From positions 283,692-347,691 of the forward strand of contig MNCI01020641.1 of assembly GCA_015680685.1 (NCBI GenBank): 64,000 nucleotides of DNA, written 5' to 3'. This stretch comes from Gnetum montanum. Taxonomy: Eukaryota > Streptophyta > Gnetopsida > Gnetales > Gnetaceae. The translations under genes and the position numbers were made by a program. Of this stretch, positions 54,810 through 64,000 are shown one piece after another (position 1 is the stretch's first letter; each line of letters begins with the position of its first letter). The notes beneath the pieces were generated by a model. It had not been told where the DNA came from. It searched no databases and was given only the letters and a program-made list of their open reading frames with translations.

Positions 54810-55680
54810 TAATGAGTTGTAAATTGGCCATATCAATGAGGCCTTGTTGAGACATTGTTTGATGCATTGACATGGCTCCATCGATGCAAGGCCTGTTCTT
54901 GCCTATAAATACATGCCAATCCATTGTGTTTTAGGATATATTGTCGTAGTTGTAGCTAAGCTCTTGCAGTTTTTACATTTAAAAGTTAGAATATTTTTCT
55001 GAGTGCTCACAACAGGAGTCATTGAGTGTACGAATATTTATTCGAGCATTGTTGTACCTGGGCACGTCAGTGTGTGTAGTAATAAAGATGAGATTTTTGA
55101 TAAACCTTGCAGCATTCAAGATAACTTAAATATTTTATTCATGCATTTAATGTTTTTAGTTATTTATTCAATGTTCTTCAGTAATTAAGCTAATTAAGTA
55201 ATCAAGAAAGATAAGCTAAATAGTGATTAAGTAAATACATAAGTACGATTGCTTTGAGCATGTGTATGATGTTTGGTAATCCCAGTAGCACTTAACACTT
55301 GGTATCCCATCAACGTAATATGAGTTTAGGATGTGTATGGCAAGTGGGACTGGATACTTATGCTAGGACTAGTTGAACAATAGTTAGCTAGTTAGATTAA
55401 AGTAGACATTAAATTACTTTATTCTCTACCTTGTTTATTTCAAGCATCAAAACCATAACATATAAAATGATAAAAATTATGTGCCTCAATTACACTTAGA
55501 CCATACCCTTGAGCTTCACAAGTGTAGTTGGGAAGACAACAAACATTCTCAATGTCTAGTTTACTTCCTAGAGAACTAGTGCATCAAAAGACTATAGAGT
55601 TCATGAAATTTGATTGGATGGAACATGAATTCTTTGTGATTTGTATGGTTGGGCATAGGGATACTTCTCACCACTCATCA
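54810..55680 (+). repeat. 5' LTR of the right Athila-like element (871 bp)
   Basis: Starts TAATGAG (decayed TGATGAG) and ends CCACTCATCA. TATAAATACATG is at 54904. Upstream of it only a decayed palindrome block is left (CATCGATG at about 54883). The 3' half parallels the other LTRs (CTCTTGCAG, ATTCGAGCATTG, TTGGTAATCCCAG and GTATGGTTGGGC blocks). Strong CpG loss suggests it is old. Confidence 0.85.
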
Positions 55681-55700
55681 TTGGTGTCATTACCAAGGAC
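55681..55700 (+). other. decayed tRNA-Asp-type primer-binding site
   Basis: TTGGTGTCATTACCAAGGAC against TTGGCGCCATTGCCGGGGAC in the left element. The differences are C-to-T or G-to-A, most at CpG or CpNpG sites. Confidence 0.75.
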
Positions 55701-55832
55701 TCTTTTGGTTTGCAATGTGTGCTATCTAGGTTTAGTGAACATAATTAACATCGTTAGATGAACCCTAAGGTCAAAATTATTTTCAAATAATATAATCACA
55801 TAAGCACATTGATATTTTATTTATTTTGCAAA

Positions 55833-57660
55833 ATGCCTTCTTCTCACACATGTGATGGTGCTAAACCATTGGTCCCTTAAGAGTGCAAGGTGGTATATAC
55901 TCATCCAAATGAGTATGTGCCTAATTTCACCTTTGTCCTGCATCAGGATGAACAATTATGATGGCATGATATGGAAGGCAAAATTATAATGCCTCTTGAT
56001 CAATCTATGCTCATGATGCTACTTCAAACTCTTAAGAAGCTAGGCATTCAAGATCTTCAAGATGAGTATGTTATACATGATTATGACTACTGAGACTACC
56101 ATCCCACTGAAACACAATGTTGGAAGGATCAACACCAAGAGAAGCACCATGAATTTGTGAATGCAAAATGGTTCACCAATCCCCTGATCTTGCTTAACCA
56201 AGATGACAATGAGGACCCTCCCTTTGGGGAGTCAACATGAAAGTTCTCCATCCCTTGTTACTGGTGATGGGGGTGTGGCCTTGAATCTATGGTCCACTAT
56301 TGACAATGTAGGTTTAGGTAAAGATGACAGTCAAGGCAGGGGCTTGGATAAGCATCAAGATGAGAAGAAAATTGATGAACATGGTTATGAAAACCAAAGA
56401 GGAGTTGGTAGATACCATGGTGGTGGCACTCCTCCTTCCTCTTTGCCCTCTTCATTTACATCTTCCTCTTCCTCTTTTGGTTTTGAAAAACACCATAGAA
56501 GGAACAACTATGATGGATGTGAACAATGGGATAATAGTACTGATTGCCAGGCTCACAATGAACGAAGGGGTAGTAGAGGATATCATCAGAGACAATGAAA
56601 TAATGATGATGATGAGCCTTTACTAGTAACTTGAAGCATGTTAAATATTGTAAAGGCTATAAAAATTCTAAGTAGACATGTGAAAGATAGTTAGATCATG
56701 TGCTTAGATATGAAGAATATCCCAAGATTTGAGGGGGGATATAACTCTGATTTGCAAAACCATTTACAAGCCTTTCACAATGCCTACGCCTTACAAAACA
56801 TAGAAAATGACTGGTAGAAATTGAAGCTATTCCCTAGGACACTCATCAAAGAGGCAGAAAGTTAGTACTAGTTCTTGAAACTAGAATCCATTCACAAATG
56901 AAATACCACATTAGAACTATTTAATGACAAATACTAGACGTACTTCAAAGTGTCTGATCTGAGAAGGAAAATCCAAGGCTAGAAATAGGGAACACATAAA
57001 ATCTTGGATGCTACCATGGGTAGATATTATTCTCTCTTACACCAATACCCTAGCCATGGTTATTATTAGAGGGAACAACTCTACCACATCATAGATGGAC
57101 TTAGAGTAGAAACTATAGAACTCTTGGGGTTTATGCCCAAGGGAGACTATTCAAACTAAGATCTCATTAGATCCAAAGGCTGATAGAGTAGGTAGAAAAA
57201 GAAGAAGCTGAGTTGTGAAAGAAAAAAAGTGTAGAAGAATATAATGGGGAATTTTCCATTAGGAAAAGGGAGGTTTGATTTTGTGACGAGGAGGAGTCAC
57301 CACTTGACGAGGTGGTGAATAAGAAAACCTTGTTCATCTAAAAATCTATTTATGATATTTCAGAAAAGGTTGATAAACTATGAAAATATTTGGATGAAAA
57401 ATTCCAAACTTCTATAAAGATTGCTAAAGAATCCAAAGAGTAGAATAGTGATTGTATTTGTAGGAGGTGGAGAGAAGCTAAATGTGCTTACCAAAGAGAT
57501 AAGGGAAAAGTTGCTGCCGTAGAAGAAGTTGTGAAGATAGACTCTGATGATGGTGTTGGGTGTGACATTTGTCAATATGAACATCCTAAGGGATGTCGCC
57601 TTGTGGTGTCACACTTACAAGAGTTTGGGGTATATGCACTGAATCCTTGACTAGCAAGGA
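55833..57660 (+). pseudogene. Athila-like gag
   Basis: ATG at 55833; N-terminus Met-Pro-Ser-Ser-His. An acidic, His-rich region follows, with Gly/Asn/Asp-rich stretches to about 56600. The core is at 56712-57210 with Pro-Arg-Phe-Glu-Gly-Gly-Tyr-Asn and Leu-Gln-x-His-Leu-Gln-Ala-Phe-His. Near 57552-57600 it has Cys-Asp-Ile-Cys-Gln-Tyr-Glu-His-Pro-Lys-Gly-Cys, a shortened Cys-x2-Cys-x3-His-x3-Cys knuckle. Stops occur about every 20-40 codons. Confidence 0.8.
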
Positions 57661-58900
57661 GGTAAGCACCTAAACAATTGTCTTATCCTTAAGGTAATCC
57701 AAGGTAATTCCACCAGCAACAACAAGCTTGCTATCCAAGTGGAGATCCATTATAGCTATATGAGCAATACCAATAGTGGCAGCAACCATAGTCATGGGGG
57801 ATACCACCACTGAGACAGTAGTACCCTTACAGGCAACCAGATCCATATAGGTACTATGTTTAGCAACTTATTTCTCCACATAGCTTTGCTAGGCATGCCT
57901 CGTTCCAACATCACTATTATCCTTTAGAGTACCATCGAACCCATTCATCATCTACTTAAGGGAAGCCCCCATATCCATACCATCCTTCGCATTTGTCTAC
58001 ACACATCCCTTCACCCTCAACCCAGTTACTTCCTGCTTCATCTATGTAGGGCAAAATTCCCCCATAGTTGCAGTAAAGAAATGCTACGAGAGTTGTAAAT
58101 TTACAACTAACCTTCCAGCTGAGTAGTTTGGATAATAGATCCAAGAAACGATCATTTTTCTAGCCTAATAGTCCTTCAAAATCCTCATAACCTAACGTGG
58201 CTAGTTACCCTATATCTCCAGTATTCTCATCCTCTACACCAAACACATTCGATGACCCTTCAAACCAACCACTATCTCAGATCTACACTATGGTGTTAAC
58301 TCATGTTGTTTCTAATTAGATCAAGGCTGATAAGCTTTCCAGAAAGAGATTTTACCTAAGAAGTCCTCTTATTTACTTGTAGATCACTATACATGAGCCA
58401 TGAAAGGCTCTTCTTGATTCTAGTTCTAGTGTCAATCTCATCTTTCATGAAATGTACAAGGCCTAGAACTTACCACCTCTTAAGAGGAGAAATAGCAGTT
58501 TGGAATTGGTAGACCAATCAATCACTGTTCCTTTGGACTTAGTGGAGGACATTGTAACTATAGTTTGTGGGTGATCCTATCCTACTGGATTTCTAGTGAT
58601 CAAAATAGATAATTGCAAAGGTGACTTCCCCATCATTATGGGACGTGCATGGTTAAGCACTGTTGATGCAAGAATGGGCATTAAAGACCTCTCCTTGGAA
58701 ATATCTAGGGAGAATGAATTTGGACTACTCGAGAAGAAGTGAGTTCCATGCATCATGTACAATGATAACATGTGCAATTATGTGTAGAAAATTTGGTCCA
58801 TTAAAAGTACATTAATTAAAGCATGTAATTAGTGTGCACATGAAATCAATATCCTAAGGTGCCTATATGTAGTAGCTAAAAAATAGGAGGGCATCCAGTG
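57661..58900 (+). pseudogene. Athila-like gag tail and protease
   Basis: 57661-58300 is the Gln/Pro/Tyr-rich tail, the same region that is duplicated at 14092-15649. The protease begins near 58400 with Leu-Asp-Ser-Ser-Ser-Ser-Val-Asn-Leu-Ile (Gly of the Asp-Ser-Gly replaced by Ser). It continues Val-Glu-Asp-Ile-Val-Thr...Asp-Asn-Cys-Lys-Gly-Asp-Phe-Pro-Ile-Ile-Met-Gly-Arg-Ala-Trp-Leu-Ser-Thr-Val-Asp-Ala (about 58540-58680). It would process the polyprotein. Confidence 0.75.
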
Positions 58901-60140
58901 GCTAATAGCTAACTCTAACAACATCACACTATGCATGGAACCTACTCAGAGCCTAACATGTGCTTATGTCAAGGACATGGATGAACTTGAGCCAGTTCAT
59001 CACCAACTCTTTGATGATGAAGTTGATGATACCTATTAGGGAGAGTTGGAAATCCTTGATAATTTCAAGTTGTAGCCCCTAGAGTTAAAAACTCTACCAA
59101 TTGGCATGGAGTATGCATGTTTAAGAAATGGAAAGTTGGTTATAATTAATGCAAATATTTCTCCCAAACAAAAATACAAGCTATTGAAGGTGGTCAACAA
59201 ATGGCTAATAGCCTTTGCTTGGTCATATCCTAAACTAACTGAAATTGATCTAAGGATATGCTAGCATCGTATCTACACTAACTCGGCCATGAAGTCAAGA
59301 AGGTAGCTACACAGGTGGTTGAACCCCAAGTTAAAGTAGATCATCAAAGAGAAAATAGAACAACTCATCAAGGTAGGGTTTGTCTATTCCATTGTGGATA
59401 GTGAGTGGATTAGCCCACTCGTAATTATGAAAAAGAAAGGTGGTATGTGGTGGATCTGCATCAACTTTAGGCTATTGAATATGGCAATATTTAAAGATCA
59501 TTTTCCATTTCCATTTTTGGACCAAGTGTTGGACACCATATTTGGGCATTACTATTATAGCTTCTTGGATGGTTATAGTGGCTATAACCAAATCCAAATT
59601 GCACAAGAAGATCAGGCCAAAACAATATTCACAAGCTCCTGGGGAACTTTTGCATATTGCAAGATATTGTTTGGTTTGTAAAATGCCCCTACAACATTTC
59701 AACACCTGGTCCTTAGTATTTTTCAACAATAGATTGGTAGCCAGGTAGAAGTCTTTATGGATGACTTCTCTACCTATGGGGATACATTTGAGTAAGCCCT
59801 AGATCACCTTGAATAAGTACTAAAAATATGTTTTGAAAAAAACCTTAGGCTTAATTGGTAGAAAATCCATTTAATGATCCAAGAGGGCATAGTATTGGGG
59901 CACAGAATTACTCAGGAAAGGATTGAGGTAGACCCTAAAAAGATAAAGGTCATCCAAGGAATCACACACTAACCAAAGATAGTCAAAGATGTTCAATCAT
60001 TCCTTGGACACATTAGCTACTACTAGTGATTTATAGAGAATTTCTCTAAGATTGCAAAATCGTTGGTTGAGCTTACAAAGAAAGATGCTCCATTCATTTG
60101 GACTAAGAAGTGTGAACATGCATTTCAAAAGCTATAGGAA
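58901..60140 (+). pseudogene. Athila-like reverse transcriptase
   Basis: 58901-59330 is the linker. The open frame 59394-59681 has Trp-Ile-Ser-Pro-Leu-Val-Ile-Met-Lys-Lys-Lys-Gly-Gly, (Cys)-Ile-Asn-Phe-Arg-x-Leu-Asn, and Phe-Leu-Asp-Gly-Tyr-Ser-Gly-Tyr-Asn-Gln-Ile. After one stop come Asn-Ala-Pro-Thr-Thr-Phe-Gln and the intact catalytic Phe-Met-Asp-Asp (59754-59765). Phe-Leu-Gly-His-Ile-Ser-Tyr-Tyr and Leu-Thr-Lys-Lys-Asp lead into RNase H. Confidence 0.85.
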
Positions 60141-60149
60141 AAACTTGTA

Positions 60150-60593
60150 GAAACTCCAATTATATAGGCATTAGACTAGTCTAGACCATTTTATATAATG
60201 ACTAATGCATCTAATTATGCCTTAGGAGCCATGCTTATGTATTTGGACGATAAGAAACATCCATATTACATTCAGTATGTAAGTCGAAGCATTGTGGATG
60301 CGCAGTTGAATTACACCACAACTGAGAAAGAATTAATGACAATGGTGTATGCTCTTGAAAATTTTAGGCACTATGTGCTTGGCTATAAAGTACTTGTGCA
60401 CACAGATCATAGTGCCATTTTCTTCCTAATCAATAAGCCAATAGTGAATCCGCATATCATATGGTGGCTCATGATCTTGCAGGAATTTGATTTTACAATG
60501 GTAGATCAAAAAGAGATTGAGAATGTGATCGCTGACCATCTTTCTTGGTTAAGATGGGATAACAAAGAGGATGGCAACTCACTCTATGATTAA
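60150..60593 (+). pseudogene. Athila-like RNase H, open frame
   Basis: Open for 131 codons from 60198. It has (Thr)-Asn-Ala-Ser-Asn-Tyr-Ala-Leu-Gly-Ala at the start (Asp of the usual Thr-Asp-Ala-Ser replaced by Asn), Thr-Thr-Glu-Lys-Glu-Leu (catalytic Glu, about 60318), His-Thr-Asp-His-Ser-Ala (catalytic Asp, 60400-60417) and Asn-Val-Ile-Ala-Asp-His-Leu-Ser-Trp at the end. The first catalytic Asp is therefore lost by one G-to-A change. Confidence 0.85.
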
Positions 60594-62004
60594 TTTCTAG
60601 ATAAAATCCTCTTTACAGGAGCAATAAATGACCAAGTGCCCACCAAATCAAAATGGTATGATGGCATCCTCACTTACCTTCTCACTTAGGAGATGCCACA
60701 AGATTTGGACTTTAGGAAGAAACAACGGCTTCTTCATTGGGCTAAGTACTTCATGGAAATCAACAGATACCTTTAGAAGATGTGTGTCAATGGCCTAGTT
60801 CATTGGTGTGTCCTTGATGTAGACCAATTGCATGTTCTCTAGGATGCTCACGAAGGTCCTTATGGAGGCCATTATGCAGGGAGATGCACAATCATAAAAA
60901 TATAAATGGTAGGATATTATTATCCTACAATCTTTAGGGATGTTCACCAGTTTGTCTAATCTTGTGAATGCTGTCAACAAGATGGTGGGATGACCACTTG
61001 AATGGAGGATCCTCAATAGTGGATCCAACCACTAGAGCCATTTGATATATGGGGCCTAGACTTTATGGGTTCCATCACACCAATGTTTAATGGAAAGGAA
61101 TATATCATTGTGGCAGTTGACTATTGCACCAAATCGGCAGAAGCAATAGCTATCATTGACTGTACATCATTTACTATTGCTTGATTTATACAACAACACA
61201 TTGTAAATAGGTTTGGTGTGCCATGTGCACAAATTTCTAACAATGGAACCCATTTTACAGGTGCCACCTTTTGGAAGTTGATGCAATGCTTGGGGGTTTA
61301 ACATAAATTAACAACACCCTATCACCCACAATCTAACGATCAAGCAAGAGTTACCAATAGGGAGATTACAAAGATCCTAATAAGGATTGTAAGCAGATAT
61401 AGGAGAGACTAGGGCACAAAACTTAATGATGCCCTTTGGGAATATTTCTCAACATGGAAACTCCCTATAGACTACTCTCCATATGAGCTGGTGTATGACA
61501 AACTTCCAACACTTCCAATCCAATCCGAGCTTCATATACTTTCAAAAACCTGTGAATTGGACCTCAACTTGAGCCTAGCACAAAGAGAAAGATTGATAAA
61601 CCTAAATGTGCTAGATGAAAATTGATTAGTGGCCCTATCTTTGAATGAAGTGCACAAGGCATACAACAAGAAACATCATGACCTTAGAATACGGAAAGTA
61701 AAATTTTAACCTAGAGATAAGGTTCTCTACTGGAACCCCACACACATGCCTCAAAAAAAAAAAAAGTTCCAAACATTGTGGGAGGGACCTTACATAATTG
61801 ACAAAACCTTTTCTTCTGGGGTCATGTTAATCTACAAACTTGAGAGCCTAAACAAAAAGTAGTTGGTCAACATGCAACAAGTAAAACCTTTCCTTGAGCT
61901 AAAGCAAGCTAGTGCAACTAATATCTCATTAGATGGACAACCACACTCTATATTTTGCATCTCTTCCTTTCAACTCAGTCATGGGAAAGATGGTCATCAA
62001 TGCT
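60594..62004 (+). pseudogene. Athila-like integrase
   Basis: The HHCC zinc region is at 60845-60985 (Ala-His-Glu-Gly...Gly-Gly-His-Tyr-Ala-Gly...Cys-Glu-Cys-Cys). The core has Trp-Gly-Leu-Asp-Phe-Met-Gly with the first Asp (about 61047-61066). At the second catalytic position it reads Ser-Asn-Asn-Gly-Thr-His-Phe (AAC at 61239-61241 where Asp is expected). The Asn-Arg-Glu-Ile segment with Glu is near 61355. A C-terminal Pro-Arg-Asp-Lys-Val-Leu...Trp-Glu-Gly-Pro-Tyr block (61710-61800) follows. Several stops. Confidence 0.85.
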
Positions 62005-63480
62005 AACCATGCACATGGCTCTTCAGTTTTTCACTTTTTTGTTTTACACATTTTTATTTTACACTTTGTTGATTTTTTATCTCTTTTTGGTTTTTCACTT
62101 TATTAATTTTCAAATTTTTTTGTTTTATATCATTGTTAGTATGTTTTATCTTTCTTAAATATTTTATACTTATATATTTTACTTTATTTTTTGTGTGACT
62201 TTTCATTTTTTTTGCTAATAAAAGTGCTTTATTACCATGGCATACAGTGCCAATGTTGCTATTTAGTAATGGTGATTTGTGCTCAATGTTTTGATTGCTA
62301 ATGTCTAGTTTCTATTTTTGAATTATGATGCCTAATGACTAAGACATGGTTTATTTTTCATGGAATAGGTAGTGAGTCCATGTCACCCATCCATCCACAA
62401 AGATTATGGTTCTCCATGTTTTAGGAATATGTGGTCCCTTTTCATTAATAAAAATCTAAACGAACTTGTGACCTTGGTAGTCTCTAAACTTGGAAAGGAT
62501 TCAAAGGTCTGAAAAGGTTGTGACTTCAAGGGGACTCAATACTCTTTGTTCCTTTCTACTTGCTTATGCACTTGTGTGTTTTCATGGATTTCTTACCGTT
62601 CCATATTGTCTAATGCTAAGAAGTTAACATATGTCATTGCATGATGTGGTTCCCATTAGCAAAAAAAGAAAAAAAAAAACAAAAAAGAAACCAAGATGGA
62701 AATTCAAAGCACATCCTGTGGATAGAATAATAGGCTACAAGCACTGGTTATGGGAGTAGAATGTTATTCATGCCTAAAGGTCCCCTCTAAATAAGGCCCT
62801 TTTTCACTTCCTACTTTCCCCTAAATAAGAAACAATTTTTAAGCTATGGTGTATGCTTATGCTTCAAGAAGTAGATTGGTCTTAGAATGGCAATGCAAAC
62901 TCACTAAAAGTGGTTGGTTTTGGTCTAGACTAAGGTTGGACTTTATCAGGTCATTTAAACATAATTTCCACAAGGACTTCATGTGACCATGATTTGGGAC
63001 TTCATTCCATCCTCTCAATCATCGACTTATGCTATCCATTACTCACCTCACTGTTGGTTTCCATGTTATGTTTGATATCTTAGTTTTATGTGTTCGAATT
63101 CTTAGATAGATTCTTCTAGGTTGGCCCTTAACTTTTCATAACCATTAATTGACTATGGAGCCCATGGACTCCTTAGTTGAGGTGATGTAAAGGTAAAAAT
63201 GGCATGTGCCTACTATGGGGAGGACCCACTTGCATATCTCTTAGTTTATATAGTTAAGCTCTTTATCTTAGACATTGTTGTAATCATATCTTTCGTGTGC
63301 TCCATTATGCATCTAACTTTGTCTTCTTAAACTTTCATAAAATTTCATTCTCTAACCATTTTTTCAATTTTTTGAACTGAAACAACTCTTATACTATTTT
63401 TACCATGTTCATGGCATTTTGGGCTTCCATTTAATCCCCATTTCACTCAAAAACTCCTTGTATTTTTTAAGTTTTCACAA
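62005..63480 (+). other. 3' noncoding region of the right Athila-like element
   Basis: T-rich start (62020-62220), then sequence colinear with 3128-4230. No frame. An A-rich run lies at 62659-62690. Confidence 0.6.
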
Positions 63481-63600
63481 AGTCAACAGTGGTCAATAGC
63501 TGCATTGACTATGCCTAGTCGACACAACTAACCTCGTCAATTTGGCCCCATCGACAGAACACAAAAAATATATAAATACCACTAAACACTTTGAAATTTT
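63481..63600 (+). promoter_or_regulatory. candidate internal promoter, right Athila-like element
   Basis: Motifs CATTGACTATG, TAGTCGACAC, CTCGTCAA and CCCCATCGACAG (63500-63556) lead to ATATATAAATACC (63566-63579). The position matches the unit at 4255-4300 of the pol-less relative. Here the palindrome core is GTCGAC, resembling the type in the solo LTR at 37300 and the remnants in this element's own LTR. Confidence 0.45.
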
Positions 63601-64000
63601 TATTATTTGCTTCACAACAAGAGAGAAGTTTTTGCCATTTTTCAGAGCCTAAAAGCTTCTAGAGCCCATAACGTTTCAACCATTTATCCAAATCACTCTG
63701 TTCTTCAATCCTATAGCTATTGGCAGTAAGCTCTTAGTTGTGGGGACCATAGACCTTAAGGTTTTTGATGAACATTTTTTCCCTAAAGGGTTAATGAATA
63801 CAATTATATTAAACCATCATTTTTTGAGAGTTTAACCATTTTAACAACCTTCAGTATGACTATAATTACTTATTAACATTAAAATACAAATAAACTAATG
63901 ATTAAACTTGATCAAATATTCCATAATCATAACTTAGCTAGGTGTAATTTTCCTAACAAGATAGGGTATCCCAATTGTTTCACCTTACATAATAATTGTT
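63601..64000 (+). other. sequence downstream of the internal promoter, no gene seen
   Basis: Corresponds to 4300-4540 of the relative (GTAAGCTCTTAGTTGTGGGGACC near 63728 against the CAGCTTAGTCGTGGGGGAGG stretch near 4462), then unique AT-rich DNA to the edge. The expected intron and third ORF would start beyond it. Confidence 0.4.

Larger units (their letters stand above)
54810..64000 (+). mobile_element. Athila-like Ty3/gypsy element with full gag-pol, running off the right edge
   Basis: 5' LTR 54810-55680, decayed primer site 55681-55700, gag from 55833, protease, RT, RNase H and integrase to about 62004, then a long 3' noncoding region. The order RT-RNase H-integrase marks Ty3/gypsy. All frames carry many stops. 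The third ORF expected from the relative at 4788 and the 3' LTR are beyond 64000. Confidence 0.9.

Noticed and set aside
63481-64000. 3' LTR of the right Athila-like element
   Set aside because: It has a palindrome and a TATA box, but the following sequence does not match the LTR and does match the internal region at 4255-4540.

Overview
The window looks like intergenic and intronic DNA from a large-genome seed plant; a gymnosperm is my guess, but the sequence does not prove it. It is AT-rich and CpG-poor. It is almost entirely nested, decayed LTR retrotransposons, whose reading frames are broken mainly by the stop codons expected from C-to-T and G-to-A change. The only host gene I recognise is the open C-terminal exon of a callose synthase (48615-49296, minus strand).

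Layout: (1) 1-6565, two Athila-like Ty3/gypsy elements. A minus-strand one runs off the left edge (LTR 266-1176, tRNA-Asp-type primer site 246-265). It appears to have landed in the gag of a plus-strand element that has no pol but keeps a third ORF next to its 3' LTR (5715-6565). (2) 6566-12765, unassigned DNA, then a chromovirus-like element with a SINE in gag (10597-10753) and a solo LTR between PR and RT (11560-12386). (3) 12766-18185, a truncated Athila-like gag-pol with a 789-bp tandem duplication and an assembly gap inside a poly-A tract. (4) 19776-47259, a minus-strand Tat-like element with two RNase H domains. Its PR and RT are separated by about 18.2 kb. That block holds a complete gag-only copia element (27556-34802, duplication AGATG), a solo Athila LTR (37300-38215, duplication AGTAG) and a decayed, intron-containing, unrecognised gene on the opposite strand. 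(5) 47260-49392, callose synthase 3' flank, last exon and start of an intron. (6) 49393-54809, a copia element in that intron, with a solo Athila LTR in its RT (52628-53469, duplication ATTGG). (7) 54810-64000, a long Athila-like element inserted in the copia 3' LTR and running off the right edge.

Order of events readable from nesting: the callose synthase intron received the copia element, which later received an Athila solo LTR and a full Athila element. The Tat-like element received the 18-kb block, which itself received the gag-only copia element, and that a further solo LTR.

The most interesting signal is in the Athila-like family. Their LTRs carry a cluster of CpG-containing palindromes about 20-100 bp upstream of a TATAAATA box. 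A similar palindrome-plus-TATA unit occurs again inside two elements, upstream of the third ORF. There, in the one copy where the downstream part is visible, it is followed by a well-formed intron (branch site TACTAAC, acceptor TTGCAG directly before an ATG). The palindrome type inside each element resembles the type in that element's own LTR.
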